DNA of 64,000 nt from Leptospira langatensis (lineage in GTDB: Bacteria > Spirochaetota > Leptospiria > Leptospirales > Leptospiraceae). The translations under genes and the position numbers were made by a program. Position 1 is the stretch's first letter, and each line of letters starts with the position of its first letter. Under the pieces are notes generated by a model that did no database searches, was not told the origin of the DNA, and saw only the letters and a program-made list of their open reading frames with translations. Shown here piece by piece: positions 1 through 9,528 of this stretch. Location: assembly GCF_004770615.1 (NCBI RefSeq), contig NZ_RQER01000004.1, forward strand, positions 124,001 to 188,000, written 5' to 3'.

Positions 1-660
1 ATATAAGAAATCCATAAAGGGAAGAAGAATCAGTAGAAAGAAGAACGTAAGCAAACAGACGAGAGCTTTCTGAGTTGGTATAAATCCCAAGGAAGAGGAC
101 GATTGTCCGGCCCCAAGATCTTTGGGATCTATCTTGCGTTCCATAAAAAAGAAACCCAGAAAAGCGGACACAAGGATGACCAAGATCTGAGAGTAAACAT
201 TCCGAAAAAAAACGGAAACAAAGGCCGCAGCAAGACAAAGCACGATCCCTTTAAGATCCTTCACGGAATTTCCCCACATGGAGCATACCGCCTGAGCGAT
301 CACTGCGCAAGCGACCAATTTCAATCCGTGCACCCACTTTAGATCCGGAATTGCATTCGATTTTACTAATATTGCAAAAACGAATAACAAAAGAGCGGAA
401 GGAAGAGTGAATCCGATCCAAGCCAGGATCCCTCCCTTCCACCCGGCTCGGATGGTTCCGATACTGATACCCATCTGGCTACTTGCCGGCCCGGGAAGCA
501 TCTGACATACTGCGAGAAGTTCGTTGAACAGATCCTCTTTGATCCAGAGTTTCTTTTTAACGAACTCAGTGTGAAAGTAAGCGATATGAGCGATCGGTCC
601 ACCGAATGAGATCATTCCTAACTTTAAGAATGTTAGAAATACTTCCCAACTTCCGTGCAT
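1..660 (-). CDS. chrA: Chromate transporter family protein (ChrA), 5' part only
   Basis: Membrane transporter of the CHR family, whose members export chromate by proton-coupled antiport; the real substrate here is not shown. Reading the minus strand from an ATG at 660 gives 220 uninterrupted codons that run off the window edge. The N-terminus carries family hallmarks: a leading hydrophobic helix, the FGGPIAHIAYFH stretch, and the PGPASSQM loop, followed by two to three further hydrophobic segments and a basic cytoplasmic loop with KIDPKDLG. Family members are about 390-400 residues, so roughly half is visible. It stands 33 bases downstream of the DoxX-like gene on the same strand, so the two could be co-transcribed. 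Family assignment is secure; chromate specificity is inference. Confidence 0.85.
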   Translation of the reverse strand, partial: MHGSWEVFLTFLKLGMISFGGPIAHIAYFHTEFVKKKLWIKEDLFNELLAVCQMLPGPASSQMGISIGTIRAGWKGGILAWIGFTLPSALLLFVFAILVKSNAIPDLKWVHGLKLVACAVIAQAVCSMWGNSVKDLKGIVLCLAAAFVSVFFRNVYSQILVILVSAFLGFFFMERKIDPKDLGAGQSSSSLGFIPTQKALVCLLTFFFLLILLPFMDFLY

Positions 661-693
661 GAGAGGATCGATCTATAAACCTTAATTACTCTT

Positions 694-1098
694 TTATTTC
701 TGCCAAGGGAATAGGGAACGCAACTTAGGATTTCTGAGATACAATCCTGCCCAAAGTATGATCCCCATGTACACTGGAAAAAGGATATGACTCCCCCAAG
801 GATTCAGCACTCGCACATGAGTGGCGACCGCTCCGCCTAGATATCCGGTTAACAAGATCCCGCCTAGGATCGCAGTTCTCGGAAACGCATAGAGAAGAGT
901 GGATACGATCAATGCGGTCCCAATCCCGGGCATGGTCGACATAGGGTATCCCAGTTTTTCCGAATCGGCTAAAGCCTCTTTCGGCATTTTATCCAGAAAG
1001 AATTTCATGACACCGTCTAAGAGCAAAAAGGCGACAATCAGTCCACTGAAGATCCGGCCCGTCCACAATTGTCCTTTTGAAACGTTTTCAGATTCCAT
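694..1098 (-). CDS. DoxX-like family membrane protein
   Basis: Small integral membrane protein with four predicted membrane segments (roughly residues 15-35, 55-75, 80-100 and 108-125) and the DoxX-like signature: an early FSGLIVAFLLLDGVMKF helix, a GxGxALI stretch, and a TGYLGGAVATHVRV segment. DoxX-like proteins are poorly characterised; some link to respiratory-chain or redox membrane complexes. The ATG at 1098 is chosen because GGAGG lies about ten bases upstream; an in-frame TTG at 1119 would put that Shine-Dalgarno inside the gene. The next gene downstream on the same strand is the chromate transporter. Function unknown beyond family. Confidence 0.75.
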   Translation of the reverse strand: MESENVSKGQLWTGRIFSGLIVAFLLLDGVMKFFLDKMPKEALADSEKLGYPMSTMPGIGTALIVSTLLYAFPRTAILGGILLTGYLGGAVATHVRVLNPWGSHILFPVYMGIILWAGLYLRNPKLRSLFPWQK

Positions 1099-1296
1099 AA
1101 AAGAATTCCTCCAATACAAAGCAATGGGTCGCCATTTTGCAGTTTTTCAGGAACGGTTCAAGCAATTTTAATATAGATCCTCACCCTTCTATCGGGATCC
1201 AGATCTCTATTTCTCCCAATCCGGTTTGAGGATTGAATTCCTTTCCGGGAATTATTTGATCCAATCACAATCGGAACATAAAGAAAACAAGAGCGA

Positions 1297-1728
1297 TCAA
1301 TGATTTTTCTTCAGGATCTTTTCCAGAGTATTCCAGGCCAGAGTGGCGCATTTAATACGGGCCGGGATCTTCTTCACAGCCTCTAAGGATTCCAGGTCTT
1401 CGTATTCTTCCGCAAAATTTGGTTCTTTATCTTCCAAAAGCATTTCTTTGAATTCGTGCAAAAGCGATTTGGCTTCGTCCAAAGTCTTTCCGTAAAGACT
1501 GTCGGTGAGCATGGATGCGGAAGCTTGCGAGATGGAGCAACCTTTTCCTAAAAAACTGATCTTGGAGATGGTATTTCCATCCAATTCCAAAAAAAGCTCT
1601 ACCTCGTCTCCGCAAAGAGGATTCACTCCTTCTTCATGAAGATGGGCATGTTCCAGCCTTCCGTGATGCCGGGGATTTTGATAATGATCTAAAAGAACTT
1701 CCTGGTATAGACTATCGCTTAAGGACAC
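1297..1728 (-). CDS. sufU: SufU-type Fe-S scaffold / sulfur acceptor
   Basis: SufU-like protein of the IscU/NifU-N fold. In SUF systems with SufU it takes persulfide sulfur from SufS through a zinc-coordinating site. Visible ligands are the Cys in NPLCGDE, the Cys in GKGCSIS and the Cys in IKCATLAW, with the conserved Asp of CGDE; the N-terminus has the typical [14 protein letters not shown]. At 143 residues it is of usual length for SufU. The start is a GTG 16 bases inside the end of sufS, with GAAGGAGA about nine bases upstream, so translation is probably coupled to sufS. It is the last gene of the suf cluster on the minus strand. Confidence 0.93.
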   Translation of the reverse strand: MSLSDSLYQEVLLDHYQNPRHHGRLEHAHLHEEGVNPLCGDEVELFLELDGNTISKISFLGKGCSISQASASMLTDSLYGKTLDEAKSLLHEFKEMLLEDKEPNFAEEYEDLESLEAVKKIPARIKCATLAWNTLEKILKKNH

Positions 1729-2953
1729 GACCGAAAATCTCCTTCACCTTCTTTAGACCTACCAAAAGAGCATCTACGTCCTCTTTGGTATTATAAAGAT
1801 AGAAGGAAGCTCTGCAAGTGCCAGCGATACCTTTGAATTCCATGAATGGTTGCGCACAATGATGACCGACTCGAATGGCGATCCCTTCCTCGTCCAGGAT
1901 GGAACCTACGTCATGAGGATGAACTCCCGGAAAATTGAAGGAGATCACTCCTCCTCTTTTACTTAAGTCAGAGGTTCCGTACAATTCCAATCCGCCGAAA
2001 TCTTCCAATCGATCCAACGCGTATTGTAGGAGCTCCAACTCATGGTTTCGGATCTCTTGCATTCCGACTGATTCCAAGTATTCCAGGGCCGCACCGAACC
2101 CGATCACCCCGGAAATATTCGGAGTACCGGCCTCTAGTCTAGCGGGAAGATCTGCATAGGTGGATTTTTCCTTCCAAACCCTGGAGATCATATCCCCTCC
2201 TCCCATCCATGGAGGCATTGTATCCAGGATCTCTTCCTTAGCGTATAAGATACCGACCCCGGTAGGACCTAACATCTTATGTGCGGAGAATGCATAGAAA
2301 TCGAAATCCTGTTTTTGCACATTGGTAGGAAGATGGCAGATCCCTTGGGCTCCATCCACTAAAACCTTGGCGCCCACCTGTCTTGCTCTTTTGATGATTG
2401 CATCCAGATCGTGGATTGTCCCGGTCACATTGGACATCTGGGCCAGAGCCACCAATTTCACTCTTTCGGTGATAATCTCGTCTATATTACTTAAATCTAA
2501 TGTAGAATCGGGATTGAGAGGGATGAATTTCAGGACGGCCTGTTTTTCCTGGGCAAGCATCTGCCAAGGAACCAAATTGGAATGATGCTCCAATTCGGTT
2601 AATACGATCTCATCGCCTTCATGGATATTCGTGCGTCCCCAAGACTGAGCGACTAGGTTGATGGACTCGGTAGTATTCCTAGTAAAGATCACCACTTTAG
2701 CACAGGCCGCCCCAATGAATCGGGAAGCCTTGATACGAGTCATTTCATATTTCTCGGTGGCCTTTTGAGAGAGAGAATACACTCCTCTATGGATATTCGC
2801 ATTCTCTGCTTCATAATAATGACGGATCGTATCGATAACGGATTTGGGCTTTTGAGAACTCGCAGCGCTGTCCAGAAACACCAAGGGCTTGCCGTTCATC
2901 TCCGTAGAGAGAATCGGGAAATCATTGCGGATCTTTTCCAGGTTCCAACTCAA
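1712..2953 (-). CDS. sufS: Cysteine desulfurase SufS
   Basis: Pyridoxal-phosphate enzyme that converts L-cysteine to L-alanine and passes sulfur to the SUF scaffold. The 413-residue protein shows the N-terminal [25 protein letters not shown], the [12 protein letters not shown] stretch, the PLP Lys in [11 protein letters not shown], and the active-site Cys loop near the C-terminus in [10 protein letters not shown], followed by [10 protein letters not shown]. These place it in the class II (SufS/CsdA) desulfurases. The start is a TTG preceded by a strong AAGGAGAAGG; no in-frame ATG lies upstream. The end overlaps sufU by 17 bases. It sits 27 bases downstream of the Rieske ferredoxin gene. Confidence 0.96.
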   Translation of the reverse strand: MSWNLEKIRNDFPILSTEMNGKPLVFLDSAASSQKPKSVIDTIRHYYEAENANIHRGVYSLSQKATEKYEMTRIKASRFIGAACAKVVIFTRNTTESINLVAQSWGRTNIHEGDEIVLTELEHHSNLVPWQMLAQEKQAVLKFIPLNPDSTLDLSNIDEIITERVKLVALAQMSNVTGTIHDLDAIIKRARQVGAKVLVDGAQGICHLPTNVQKQDFDFYAFSAHKMLGPTGVGILYAKEEILDTMPPWMGGGDMISRVWKEKSTYADLPARLEAGTPNISGVIGFGAALEYLESVGMQEIRNHELELLQYALDRLEDFGGLELYGTSDLSKRGGVISFNFPGVHPHDVGSILDEEGIAIRVGHHCAQPFMEFKGIAGTCRASFYLYNTKEDVDALLVGLKKVKEIFGRVLKR

Positions 2954-2980
2954 GGTTTCCTTCTCCTTAGTGTGCTCATG

Positions 2981-3295
2981 TCAATCCTCTAATTCCACTT
3001 CGACGTCGTCACCCACGATTCTTGTCTTATAGACTGGCAAATCCTCTACGGCGGGCATACATAAGACCTTTCCGGTCCGAATATTGAACTTAGCGGAATG
3101 TCTAGGGCAAACGATTACGTCCCCTTCCAAGTCTCCCTCTGTGATCTCTTCTCCGTCGTGGGTACATACATCTGCGAAGGCGCAGATCTCATCTCCAAGC
3201 TTGGTCAGACCGACCTTATGATAACGGGTTTCGGCTACGAATACCTTGCCTTCTTGCAGATCGGAAAGCTTTGCAAGTTTTTGGAATTCGCCCAT
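2981..3295 (-). CDS. Rieske-type [2Fe-2S] ferredoxin in suf operon
   Basis: A 104-residue single-domain Rieske ferredoxin resembling NirD small subunits and dioxygenase ferredoxins. Both cluster-binding motifs are intact: CTHDGEEI (Cys-X-His) and CPRHSAKFN (Cys-X2-His). Such a protein could hand electrons to the Suf machinery or be an early client, but this is inference. Its ATG shares one base with the sufD stop codon (TAATG), and sufS follows 27 bases later, so it is firmly part of the operon. Rieske ferredoxins are known inside suf clusters of several bacteria. Confidence 0.88.
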   Translation of the reverse strand: MGEFQKLAKLSDLQEGKVFVAETRYHKVGLTKLGDEICAFADVCTHDGEEITEGDLEGDVIVCPRHSAKFNIRTGKVLCMPAVEDLPVYKTRIVGDDVEVELED

Positions 3296-4479
3296 TATTC
3301 CCCCAACATCCTGGATTCTATCATAGAACCCAGTTCTTCTCGAATGCTTTCGGAAGGAAATTCACGGACCACTTCCGCTAAGAAACCCTCTACGATCATT
3401 TTTCTGGCTTCGGATTCGTTGATCCCTCTGGAGGCAAGATAGAACAATTGCTCTTCGTCGATCTCTCCGACTGTGGCGCCGTGCTCACATTTCACGCTCT
3501 CCGCAAATACTTCTAGCTTAGGAATAGATTCGGCTCTCGCAGTTCGGTCCAGAAGAAGATTGTTATTGATCTGAACGGCGCCGACATCCTTGCAATGTGA
3601 AGGAATATGGAGATTGCCTGTAAATACATGATGGGCCTTTTCTCGGACTACCGTGCGATATAGAATGGAGCTCTGCGCATGGCTTTCGGAATGAAGAATG
3701 CGGACTTCCGTATCTTGAAACTCCCTTGCTTTGAGCGGAGAAAGTCCCGCATAACGTGTCCAACATCCTTTCCCTGCAACTACAGAATCGTAAAAGGATT
3801 TTCCTTTGTATCCACCCCAGGAAGCGATACTTGCATGGAATTTGGAATCGTTCCCTTGAACGGAATGAGTAGCGCGGAAATGAAAGGTAGAATCCCCCAA
3901 GTTCTCCACGCTAGAATATTGAAAATCCCCGTTAGAAGGAGTGATCAGCACCGTGACACCGCTCATCAGAACCAGGTCCTTTTGAGAAGGAGAGATCCAT
4001 CTTTCCAGAAAAGATACTTTTGCATTAGAGGGAGCCTCAATGATCAATAAAGGAAGGATAATATTCCCTTGTTCGCAGTTGATCTTGATCTCAGGAACTC
4101 CATCGGAAGAAGATAACTGTATATAATACGCATGAGTGAAATTGGAAAATACGAAACTAGGAAACCATTCCTTGGAATAAAAGGAAAGACTAGCCTCCGC
4201 CTTCTTCAGGACTTCGGAAAGTTTTTCGGCAGGGAGTTCTTCCAGCTTAGAGATCTTTGCACCGGGCGAATCGGAGAATGAGACCGCAGAATCCGGGCAA
4301 ACATTCGTATATTCTGAAATTTTAAAATTAGAAAGGGAGATCTTTCTCCAGGACTCTAAGGATGAATTCGGGAAAGTGATCTCGGAAAGGATCTTTTCCG
4401 CCTTGCTGCGAAATTCCTTTAGAGAAGAAGGTTCCTTCTTCTCCTTGATGAAATCAGAAATAGATCCTGTCAAAAGCAT
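3295..4479 (-). CDS. sufD: Fe-S cluster assembly protein SufD (SufB/SufD family)
   Basis: A 394-residue member of the SufB/SufD beta-helix family, which forms the SufBC2D scaffold where clusters are built. Family features near the C-terminus include [40 protein letters not shown] and [19 protein letters not shown], with the buried Cys and His of the KCEHGAT motif. The length and the variable N-terminal half favour SufD over SufB (usually about 470 residues). It starts at an ATG six bases after sufC ends. No sufB is found in the window, so this protein either partners with a SufB encoded elsewhere or acts in a SufB-less arrangement. Confidence 0.9.
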   Translation of the reverse strand: MLLTGSISDFIKEKKEPSSLKEFRSKAEKILSEITFPNSSLESWRKISLSNFKISEYTNVCPDSAVSFSDSPGAKISKLEELPAEKLSEVLKKAEASLSFYSKEWFPSFVFSNFTHAYYIQLSSSDGVPEIKINCEQGNIILPLLIIEAPSNAKVSFLERWISPSQKDLVLMSGVTVLITPSNGDFQYSSVENLGDSTFHFRATHSVQGNDSKFHASIASWGGYKGKSFYDSVVAGKGCWTRYAGLSPLKAREFQDTEVRILHSESHAQSSILYRTVVREKAHHVFTGNLHIPSHCKDVGAVQINNNLLLDRTARAESIPKLEVFAESVKCEHGATVGEIDEEQLFYLASRGINESEARKMIVEGFLAEVVREFPSESIREELGSMIESRMLGE

Positions 4480-4485
4480 CCTTTT

Positions 4486-5247
4486 TTAGTTCGCTCCCGA
4501 GAGAATCCAATCGTATCCTTTTTCTTCCAATTCGAGAGCGAGTTCTCTCCCGCCTGTCTTTAAGATCTTTCCTTGAGCGAATACGTGTACGAAATCAGGA
4601 GTCACGTAATTCAACATGCGTTGGTAATGTGTGATGAGCAGAATAGAACGATCTGCGGATTTATTCTTAGTAATACCTTCGCTGATGATCCGAAGTGCGT
4701 CTATGTCCAGACCCGAATCGGTTTCGTCCAGAACGGAAAGCTTCGGTTTCAGAAGGGTCATCTGAAGGATCTCGTTCCTCTTCTTCTCCCCTCCGGAGAA
4801 GCCGTCATTGACGTATCTTCCGATCCAAGTATCGGGAACATCTAGGAGTGCTGTGGCCTCTTTCAATTCTTTGCGAAACTCTTTTACAGGAAGTTCCTTG
4901 CCTCGAACCGATTTGAGGATGGTGCGCAGAAAATTCCCGATAGTGACTCCGGGAATGCTAGTCGGATATTGGAAGCAAAGAAAGATACCTGCTCTCGCTC
5001 TTTCGTCGGTCGGCTTTTCCAATAAGGATTCGCCTCGAAAAAAAATCTCCCCGGAAAGCACTTTGTATTTTGGGTGCCCCATGATGACATTTGATAAGGT
5101 ACTTTTTCCGGATCCGTTCGGACCCATGATGGCATGGACTTCTCCTTCTCCGATCGTTAGATCCACTCCTTTTAGGATTTCTTGGATCTCACCGGATTCG
5201 GTTTCAATTCCCGCGCGAAGATTCGAGATTTTTAGTAGTTCCGCCAC
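4486..5247 (-). CDS. sufC: Fe-S cluster assembly ATPase SufC
   Basis: ABC-type ATPase that drives conformational change of the SufBD scaffold. Walker A is GPNGSGKST, the Q-loop follows at [10 protein letters not shown] (a SufC-specific form), the signature is [12 protein letters not shown], Walker B is [12 protein letters not shown] and the switch His is in ITHYQRML. The 253 residues match the family. Translation probably begins at the GTG at 5247, with AGGAG about eight bases upstream. It is the first gene of the visible suf operon; the upstream 77 bases hold an inverted repeat that may regulate it. Confidence 0.96.
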   Translation of the reverse strand: MAELLKISNLRAGIETESGEIQEILKGVDLTIGEGEVHAIMGPNGSGKSTLSNVIMGHPKYKVLSGEIFFRGESLLEKPTDERARAGIFLCFQYPTSIPGVTIGNFLRTILKSVRGKELPVKEFRKELKEATALLDVPDTWIGRYVNDGFSGGEKKRNEILQMTLLKPKLSVLDETDSGLDIDALRIISEGITKNKSADRSILLITHYQRMLNYVTPDFVHVFAQGKILKTGGRELALELEEKGYDWILSGAN

Positions 5248-5260
5248 GTCAGGACTCCTG

Positions 5261-5286
5261 CCTAGGACTATGTTTTTAATCCTAGG
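5261..5286 (-). promoter_or_regulatory. Inverted repeat upstream of sufC, possible operator
   Basis: Perfect seven-base arms, CCTAGGA and TCCTAGG, separated by 12 bases, lie 14-39 bases upstream of the sufC start. Another CTAGGTC follows at about 5312. The geometry suits a dimeric regulator such as an Rrf2-family Fe-S sensor, which commonly controls suf operons, but no such consensus can be claimed here. There is no T-tract on the minus strand, so it is unlikely to be the terminator of the upstream EAL gene. Confidence 0.35.
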
Positions 5287-5324
5287 TCGGAGATCAATAG
5301 GAAAGATGTTCTAGGTCAGGAGGT

Positions 5325-6569
5325 TCAGTAGGATTCCCAGTCTAGACGAAGGATCAAAACATGATTTTCGCTTAGATTCAGAGTGAATAAGACATATTGA
5401 CGCTTGGTTTCTATATCGTGAAATGCTTCCGTAAATCCGGAATTCCGGCTAGAATGATAGGTCTCGGCCTTATGGCGAATGAAGAACGGCTTCCAAGCAT
5501 AATTATTCCCAATCTCGGTCAAAAGCCTGGTCCAAGGAAGATCATACGAATCCCGTTTAAAAGTGGGAGTTACCTGGTATCCGTGCATATCGCAGATCAA
5601 AATGGAAGTGGTCTCCAGAGGAAGGCGGTCCAAAATATTATTCAAGGATTCTGTCATCGCATTCTCGGAAGAAACATCCACCTGTTTGAATATATCCACG
5701 AATTGATCCAAGAAGGATTGCTCCCTTCTCAGATTTTCCAGGATCTCTAAGAATCGAAGACCGGAGAATTTTTCGAGAGAAGTCTTGAGAGTCTTATTGA
5801 ATCTCTTCTTGTCCTGGAAATCCATCGTAGGTCTGGAGAAATAATAACCCTGCAGAAGATTGGCTCCCATAGAAAGGGCCAAATACAATTCTTCTTCGTT
5901 TTCCACTCCTTCGAAAAGAAGTTGGGAGCCCAGTCTTTGGGACATTTCGGAGATCGCTGAGAGAACATTCTTGAAAGAGCGACGATTCAAACTCTCTCTC
6001 ATGATCTTAATATCCACCTTCATGATATCCGGATGGATATATCCGATCCTTTCCAGATTCGAGAAGCCTACTCCAAGATCGTCCACAGCGATCTTGATCC
6101 CGCGCTCTCGGAAAAGGCTTACGATATAAAGAAGTTTTTCGATATTTCCTTCGAACTTATCCTCTGTGATCTCCAGCACTAGATCGTTCGGATTAATATC
6201 GTATTTCTCGATCAGGTGCAAGATATGCAGACGTTTTACATCCAAAACTTCTCCCGTATAGACCATAGAGAGAAAGTTCGGCATCATGTTCAGGAAGATC
6301 TTGGTCTTGAGCCCGGTTTCCTTTACATGTTTGATCGCTTTTTCGCGAATAATACGATCGATATGGACGAGTCGGATGGTATCTGTGTCGGGATTGTGGA
6401 AATGATATCCAAGGGACCTATAATCGTTGGATTCAGGAGAAAATACTCTACCTAAAACCTCGTAACCTACAATATTACGATTCCCTACGTCTAAGATAGG
6501 TTGGTAATGCGGGGTGTAATAGCCTTCCCCAAGTGATAGAATTTGGTGTGACTCGTATTCGGCGAGCAT
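5325..6569 (-). CDS. EAL-domain protein, probable c-di-GMP phosphodiesterase
   Basis: Predicted cytoplasmic enzyme that hydrolyses cyclic di-GMP. The EAL domain spans about residues 10-255: YEVLGRV stands for the EAL motif, then FLNMMPNFLS, LEITEDKFEGN, the metal-binding AVDDLGVGFSNL, MKVDIKIMR, LFEGVENEEE and LLQGYYFSRP. Almost all catalytic acidic and Lys positions are present, so activity is likely. Residues about 270-414 form a second domain with ILICDMHGYQVTP, resembling the PAS-like C-terminal domain of YkuI. The ATG at 6569 is favoured because AAGGA precedes it by seven bases; a longer reading to 6614 has no such support. No GGDEF domain is attached. Confidence 0.88.
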   Translation of the reverse strand: MLAEYESHQILSLGEGYYTPHYQPILDVGNRNIVGYEVLGRVFSPESNDYRSLGYHFHNPDTDTIRLVHIDRIIREKAIKHVKETGLKTKIFLNMMPNFLSMVYTGEVLDVKRLHILHLIEKYDINPNDLVLEITEDKFEGNIEKLLYIVSLFRERGIKIAVDDLGVGFSNLERIGYIHPDIMKVDIKIMRESLNRRSFKNVLSAISEMSQRLGSQLLFEGVENEEELYLALSMGANLLQGYYFSRPTMDFQDKKRFNKTLKTSLEKFSGLRFLEILENLRREQSFLDQFVDIFKQVDVSSENAMTESLNNILDRLPLETTSILICDMHGYQVTPTFKRDSYDLPWTRLLTEIGNNYAWKPFFIRHKAETYHSSRNSGFTEAFHDIETKRQYVLFTLNLSENHVLILRLDWESY

Positions 6570-6796
6570 GCAGAATTCCTTCACTACTAGAATTCGTAAG
6601 AACGGAACATACAAGCATATTTCCCGGAATCAGTACGAATAAACGAGAAGAAAGGAAGGAAAAATTCCCTCTTTTTTTCTATTCTTTTTGGTCCTTCTGG
6701 CAAATAATCTAAAATCGGAGAGTCCAATGGGGACTCTTTCCGCAAAAGAGAAATCGAAAATTTGATTTCGACTAACGGGAATTAGTTGTAATAAGT

Positions 6797-7756
6797 ATGC
6801 GAGAATATTTGGGATCCATCCTACATCCTTCCACATTGGAACCTCTCTTTGGAAGTTATTTCGGGCCGGTTCATATTGACAATTCCAAGGAATACAATTC
6901 CGGCCTCTTCTCCAGATTACGCTCCGTCGATTCCGTGTTAGTGGATATTCTCTCCGAGAATGTTTTTTTAGAGCTTAGGATCTTTAGGACACAGTTCCGA
7001 GCGGGAGCAAGCCTTCTACTTTGGGATCGTAAGACCGGAAATCTCCAAGATCTGCAGATCCATGAAAGAGGAAATTCTTCCTTTTTAAAACAAGGCAGCT
7101 TTAAGGACGGATACTGGAGCTTTACTAAGTCGGACAAAAGATTCAATTTCCGTTTGGACGAAACGATCCGCCAAGGATATACCCATTCTGCGATCTGGGA
7201 GAAGGATCTGAACTTTCAGTTGGATGCCCTGGTCCATACGGGAGACAAGATGAAGAACCAATGGTTTACTAAGATCCATCCTTCCGGAAAGGATTGGTTG
7301 TTCTTACATCATTCTCCGATCCTAAATGCGGAAGGCCAATTGGCTTGGAACGATGTCTCCTTTCCTTTGCAAGATGATATCCTGGCATATACTGTGAACA
7401 AAGGCTTTGGAACGGACGCCTTCCCTTTGGAGAATCGGATCTATTTACAGTTCGCTAACAAGAAGAGGATCCATCTCTATCCGGAGGAAAAAACCGTACT
7501 TTGGCAGAGTGGAGAAGCCCAATCCTTAGATTCACTTTCTATCCAAAAGCAAGGCAAGACAAGACTCTTAAGTGATCCGAGCTCAAAACTCGAATTGGTT
7601 TTGGAACCGGAGTTGGAAGCAAGTTTCACCCGACCAAAAACCTTCGGAACGGAACGATTTATAAAAACATTATATTCCGTATCCGGCTGGGTGAAGCTTA
7701 AGAATAAGAAGGAAAAAGTAAAGAGCGGATTTGCGATCTTAGAGGATCTCGAATAG
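6797..7756 (+). CDS. Conserved hypothetical protein, beta-rich
   Basis: A 319-residue protein I do not recognise. It has no signal peptide or membrane segment and is rich in alternating aromatic and polar residues typical of beta-sheet proteins (for example GSFKDGYWSF, NFRLDETIRQGY, FLHHSPIL). The overall look recalls lipocalin-like or AttH/DUF2804-type folds, but no diagnostic motif can be pointed to. It begins with an ATG without a clear Shine-Dalgarno, stands alone between the divergent EAL gene and the convergent purQ gene, and ends 22 bases before the purQ stop. Confidence 0.7.
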   Translation: MREYLGSILHPSTLEPLFGSYFGPVHIDNSKEYNSGLFSRLRSVDSVLVDILSENVFLELRIFRTQFRAGASLLLWDRKTGNLQDLQIHERGNSSFLKQGSFKDGYWSFTKSDKRFNFRLDETIRQGYTHSAIWEKDLNFQLDALVHTGDKMKNQWFTKIHPSGKDWLFLHHSPILNAEGQLAWNDVSFPLQDDILAYTVNKGFGTDAFPLENRIYLQFANKKRIHLYPEEKTVLWQSGEAQSLDSLSIQKQGKTRLLSDPSSKLELVLEPELEASFTRPKTFGTERFIKTLYSVSGWVKLKNKKEKVKSGFAILEDLE

Positions 7757-7778
7757 GCAGAACGGAGCTTCCGTTCTT

Positions 7779-8438
7779 TTAAGCGCCGATCACTAAATCC
7801 AGAACTGTTTTACCGTCCATTTCTCCTGTGATCGGATTCATGGCTCTTTCTGGGTGAGGCATCATCCCAGACACTTTGAAATCCGGAGAGCAAATCCCGG
7901 CAATATTATCCAGACTTCCGTTCGGATTCTCATCCGCATACAGGAATAGGATCCTTCCCTCGTCTTTCAGTTGTTTGCGAATATCTTCGGATGCGAAATA
8001 GCAACCGTCTCCGTGAGCAACTGGAACCCGGAGAACTTGGTCCTTACCGAGCTTGCCGGAGATCTTGTTGGAATCGGAAGCTTTCTTAAGACCTACAGTC
8101 TTACAGACATACTTTAGATTTCTATTACGTATCAGAGCTCCAGGAAGATATCCTGCCTCCGCAAGGATCTGAAAACCATTGCAGATCCCGAATAGTTTTC
8201 CTCCTCGATCCGTATGCTCTTTTACGGACTTCATCACAGGAGAGAAAGGAGCCATGGCTCCGGAGCGAAGATAATCCCCATAAGAAAATCCGCCGGGCAA
8301 GATCACTAAATCGTATTTTTCTGAGAACTGATCCTTGTGCCAGACCCGATCCACTTTCGCAGAATAGAAATCGGAAAGCACTCTTGCAATATCACTATCG
8401 CAGTTGGAACCAGGAAAGGTAATGACCGCTGCTTTCAT
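7779..8438 (-). CDS. purQ: Phosphoribosylformylglycinamidine synthase, glutaminase subunit PurQ
   Basis: Class I glutamine amidotransferase subunit that supplies ammonia to PurL in the fourth step of purine synthesis. The nucleophile Cys is in [10 protein letters not shown], preceded by the oxyanion-loop [14 protein letters not shown]; the His and Glu of the triad are in PHPERAMNP. Length, 219 residues, is normal for PurQ of the small type that works with PurS. Its ATG overlaps the purS stop by four bases. The large subunit PurL is not in the window. Confidence 0.96.
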   Translation of the reverse strand: MKAAVITFPGSNCDSDIARVLSDFYSAKVDRVWHKDQFSEKYDLVILPGGFSYGDYLRSGAMAPFSPVMKSVKEHTDRGGKLFGICNGFQILAEAGYLPGALIRNRNLKYVCKTVGLKKASDSNKISGKLGKDQVLRVPVAHGDGCYFASEDIRKQLKDEGRILFLYADENPNGSLDNIAGICSPDFKVSGMMPHPERAMNPITGEMDGKTVLDLVIGA

Positions 8439-8683
8439 CCAGGGATAATCTCCGAACGATAGGTTTCGATCACATGATTGACCAATAATTTTTCACAAAG
8501 ACTTGTTACTGTTTTCTGAGCGGTTTCCAGATCGGGAGAATCCAATTTGACTTCGATATACTTGCCCACTCTTACATCTTGCACCGAGTTTTCGCCCAAT
8601 TCATGAAGCGTGGATTTGACCGTACTTCCCTGAGGATCGAGTACGGATTCTTTCAGAGTTACGTTAATTCTCGCGATAAACAT
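8435..8683 (-). CDS. purS: Phosphoribosylformylglycinamidine synthase subunit PurS
   Basis: An 82-residue dimeric structural subunit that bridges PurQ and the small-type PurL. It has the characteristic [15 protein letters not shown] start with the [12 protein letters not shown] segment and [12 protein letters not shown]. It overlaps the end of purC by 25 bases and purQ by four bases, giving a tightly packed purC-purS-purQ order on the minus strand. Presence of PurS predicts that PurL elsewhere in the genome is the short form. Confidence 0.95.
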   Translation of the reverse strand: MFIARINVTLKESVLDPQGSTVKSTLHELGENSVQDVRVGKYIEVKLDSPDLETAQKTVTSLCEKLLVNHVIETYRSEIIPG

Positions 8684-9528
8684 TTTAATAGCCGATCCTG
8701 TATTTCCTTATACGCTTCCTGGAGTTCGACAATCAGACTCTCCGGAAGATCCGGAGGAGGAGGAAGTTTGTTCCAACCCGATCTTTCCAAATAATTTCTA
8801 AGGATCTGTTTGTCCATACTAGGCGGGGTGGTCCCGACAGTATAGGTTTCTTCCGCCCAGTAGCGGGAAGAATCCGGAGTCAGGATCTCATCGATCAAGA
8901 TGACCTTTCCGTCCGAGATACCAAATTCGAACTTAGTATCGCAGAGCAAAATCCCGGCCCCTGCTACCAGTTCAGCCGCACGGGTATAGAGGGAAATCGA
9001 TTTTTCCTTCAGAATCGAGAAGAGTTCGGAACCTATCTCGTTTTTCATTCTTTCTTCCGAAACGTTTTCGTCGTGACCAGTATCGTTCTTGATCGCAGGA
9101 GTAAAGGCAGGCTCCGGTAATTTATCGGATTCTCTTAAACCGGCTGGAAGTTTCTTGAAGGCAAGTGTTCCATCCTGCTTATATTCCTTCCAACCGGAAC
9201 CGGAAAGATAACCTCGAACCACACATTCGAAATCCACTCTTTGGCATTTCTTCACGAGCACGGATCTATCTTTCAGATCGGGATGATCCTTGTATGGAGA
9301 AGGAAACTTGGAAACATCAGTCTCCAGAATATGATTGGGAATATCCTTAAAATAGGAAAACCATTCGGCAGAGATCCTATTTAAGACCTTGCCCTTGCCG
9401 GGAACAAGCTGACGAAACACAACATCAAAAGCGGAAACCCGATCCGTGGAACAAAGGATCAGGGAATCTCCTAGATCATAAACATCTCTAACTTTGCCAA
9501 TATAAGAAGGATCAGGAAGTTTGCTCAT
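8659..9528 (-). CDS. purC: SAICAR synthetase PurC
   Basis: Phosphoribosylaminoimidazole-succinocarboxamide synthase, which ligates aspartate to CAIR with ATP. Recognisable segments: [25 protein letters not shown] at the N-terminus (the ATP loop), [33 protein letters not shown], and [28 protein letters not shown]. The 289 residues fit the longer fungal-like/Leptospira type. The ATG at 9528 overlaps the stop of the upstream phosphatase gene in an ATGA junction, so its translation may be coupled to that regulator. Confidence 0.95.
   Translation of the reverse strand: MSKLPDPSYIGKVRDVYDLGDSLILCSTDRVSAFDVVFRQLVPGKGKVLNRISAEWFSYFKDIPNHILETDVSKFPSPYKDHPDLKDRSVLVKKCQRVDFECVVRGYLSGSGWKEYKQDGTLAFKKLPAGLRESDKLPEPAFTPAIKNDTGHDENVSEERMKNEIGSELFSILKEKSISLYTRAAELVAGAGILLCDTKFEFGISDGKVILIDEILTPDSSRYWAEETYTVGTTPPSMDKQILRNYLERSGWNKLPPPPDLPESLIVELQEAYKEIQDRLLKCLSRELT

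Noticed and set aside
103..602. Short frames in other registers over the chromate transporter
   Set aside because: The minus frame from 660 to 1 is open throughout and matches ChrA; the others are shadows.
1129..1296. Possible terminator between DoxX and sufU
   Set aside because: No stable hairpin followed by T residues found.
4808..5314. 168-codon frame over sufC
   Set aside because: Antisense shadow of the well supported sufC gene.
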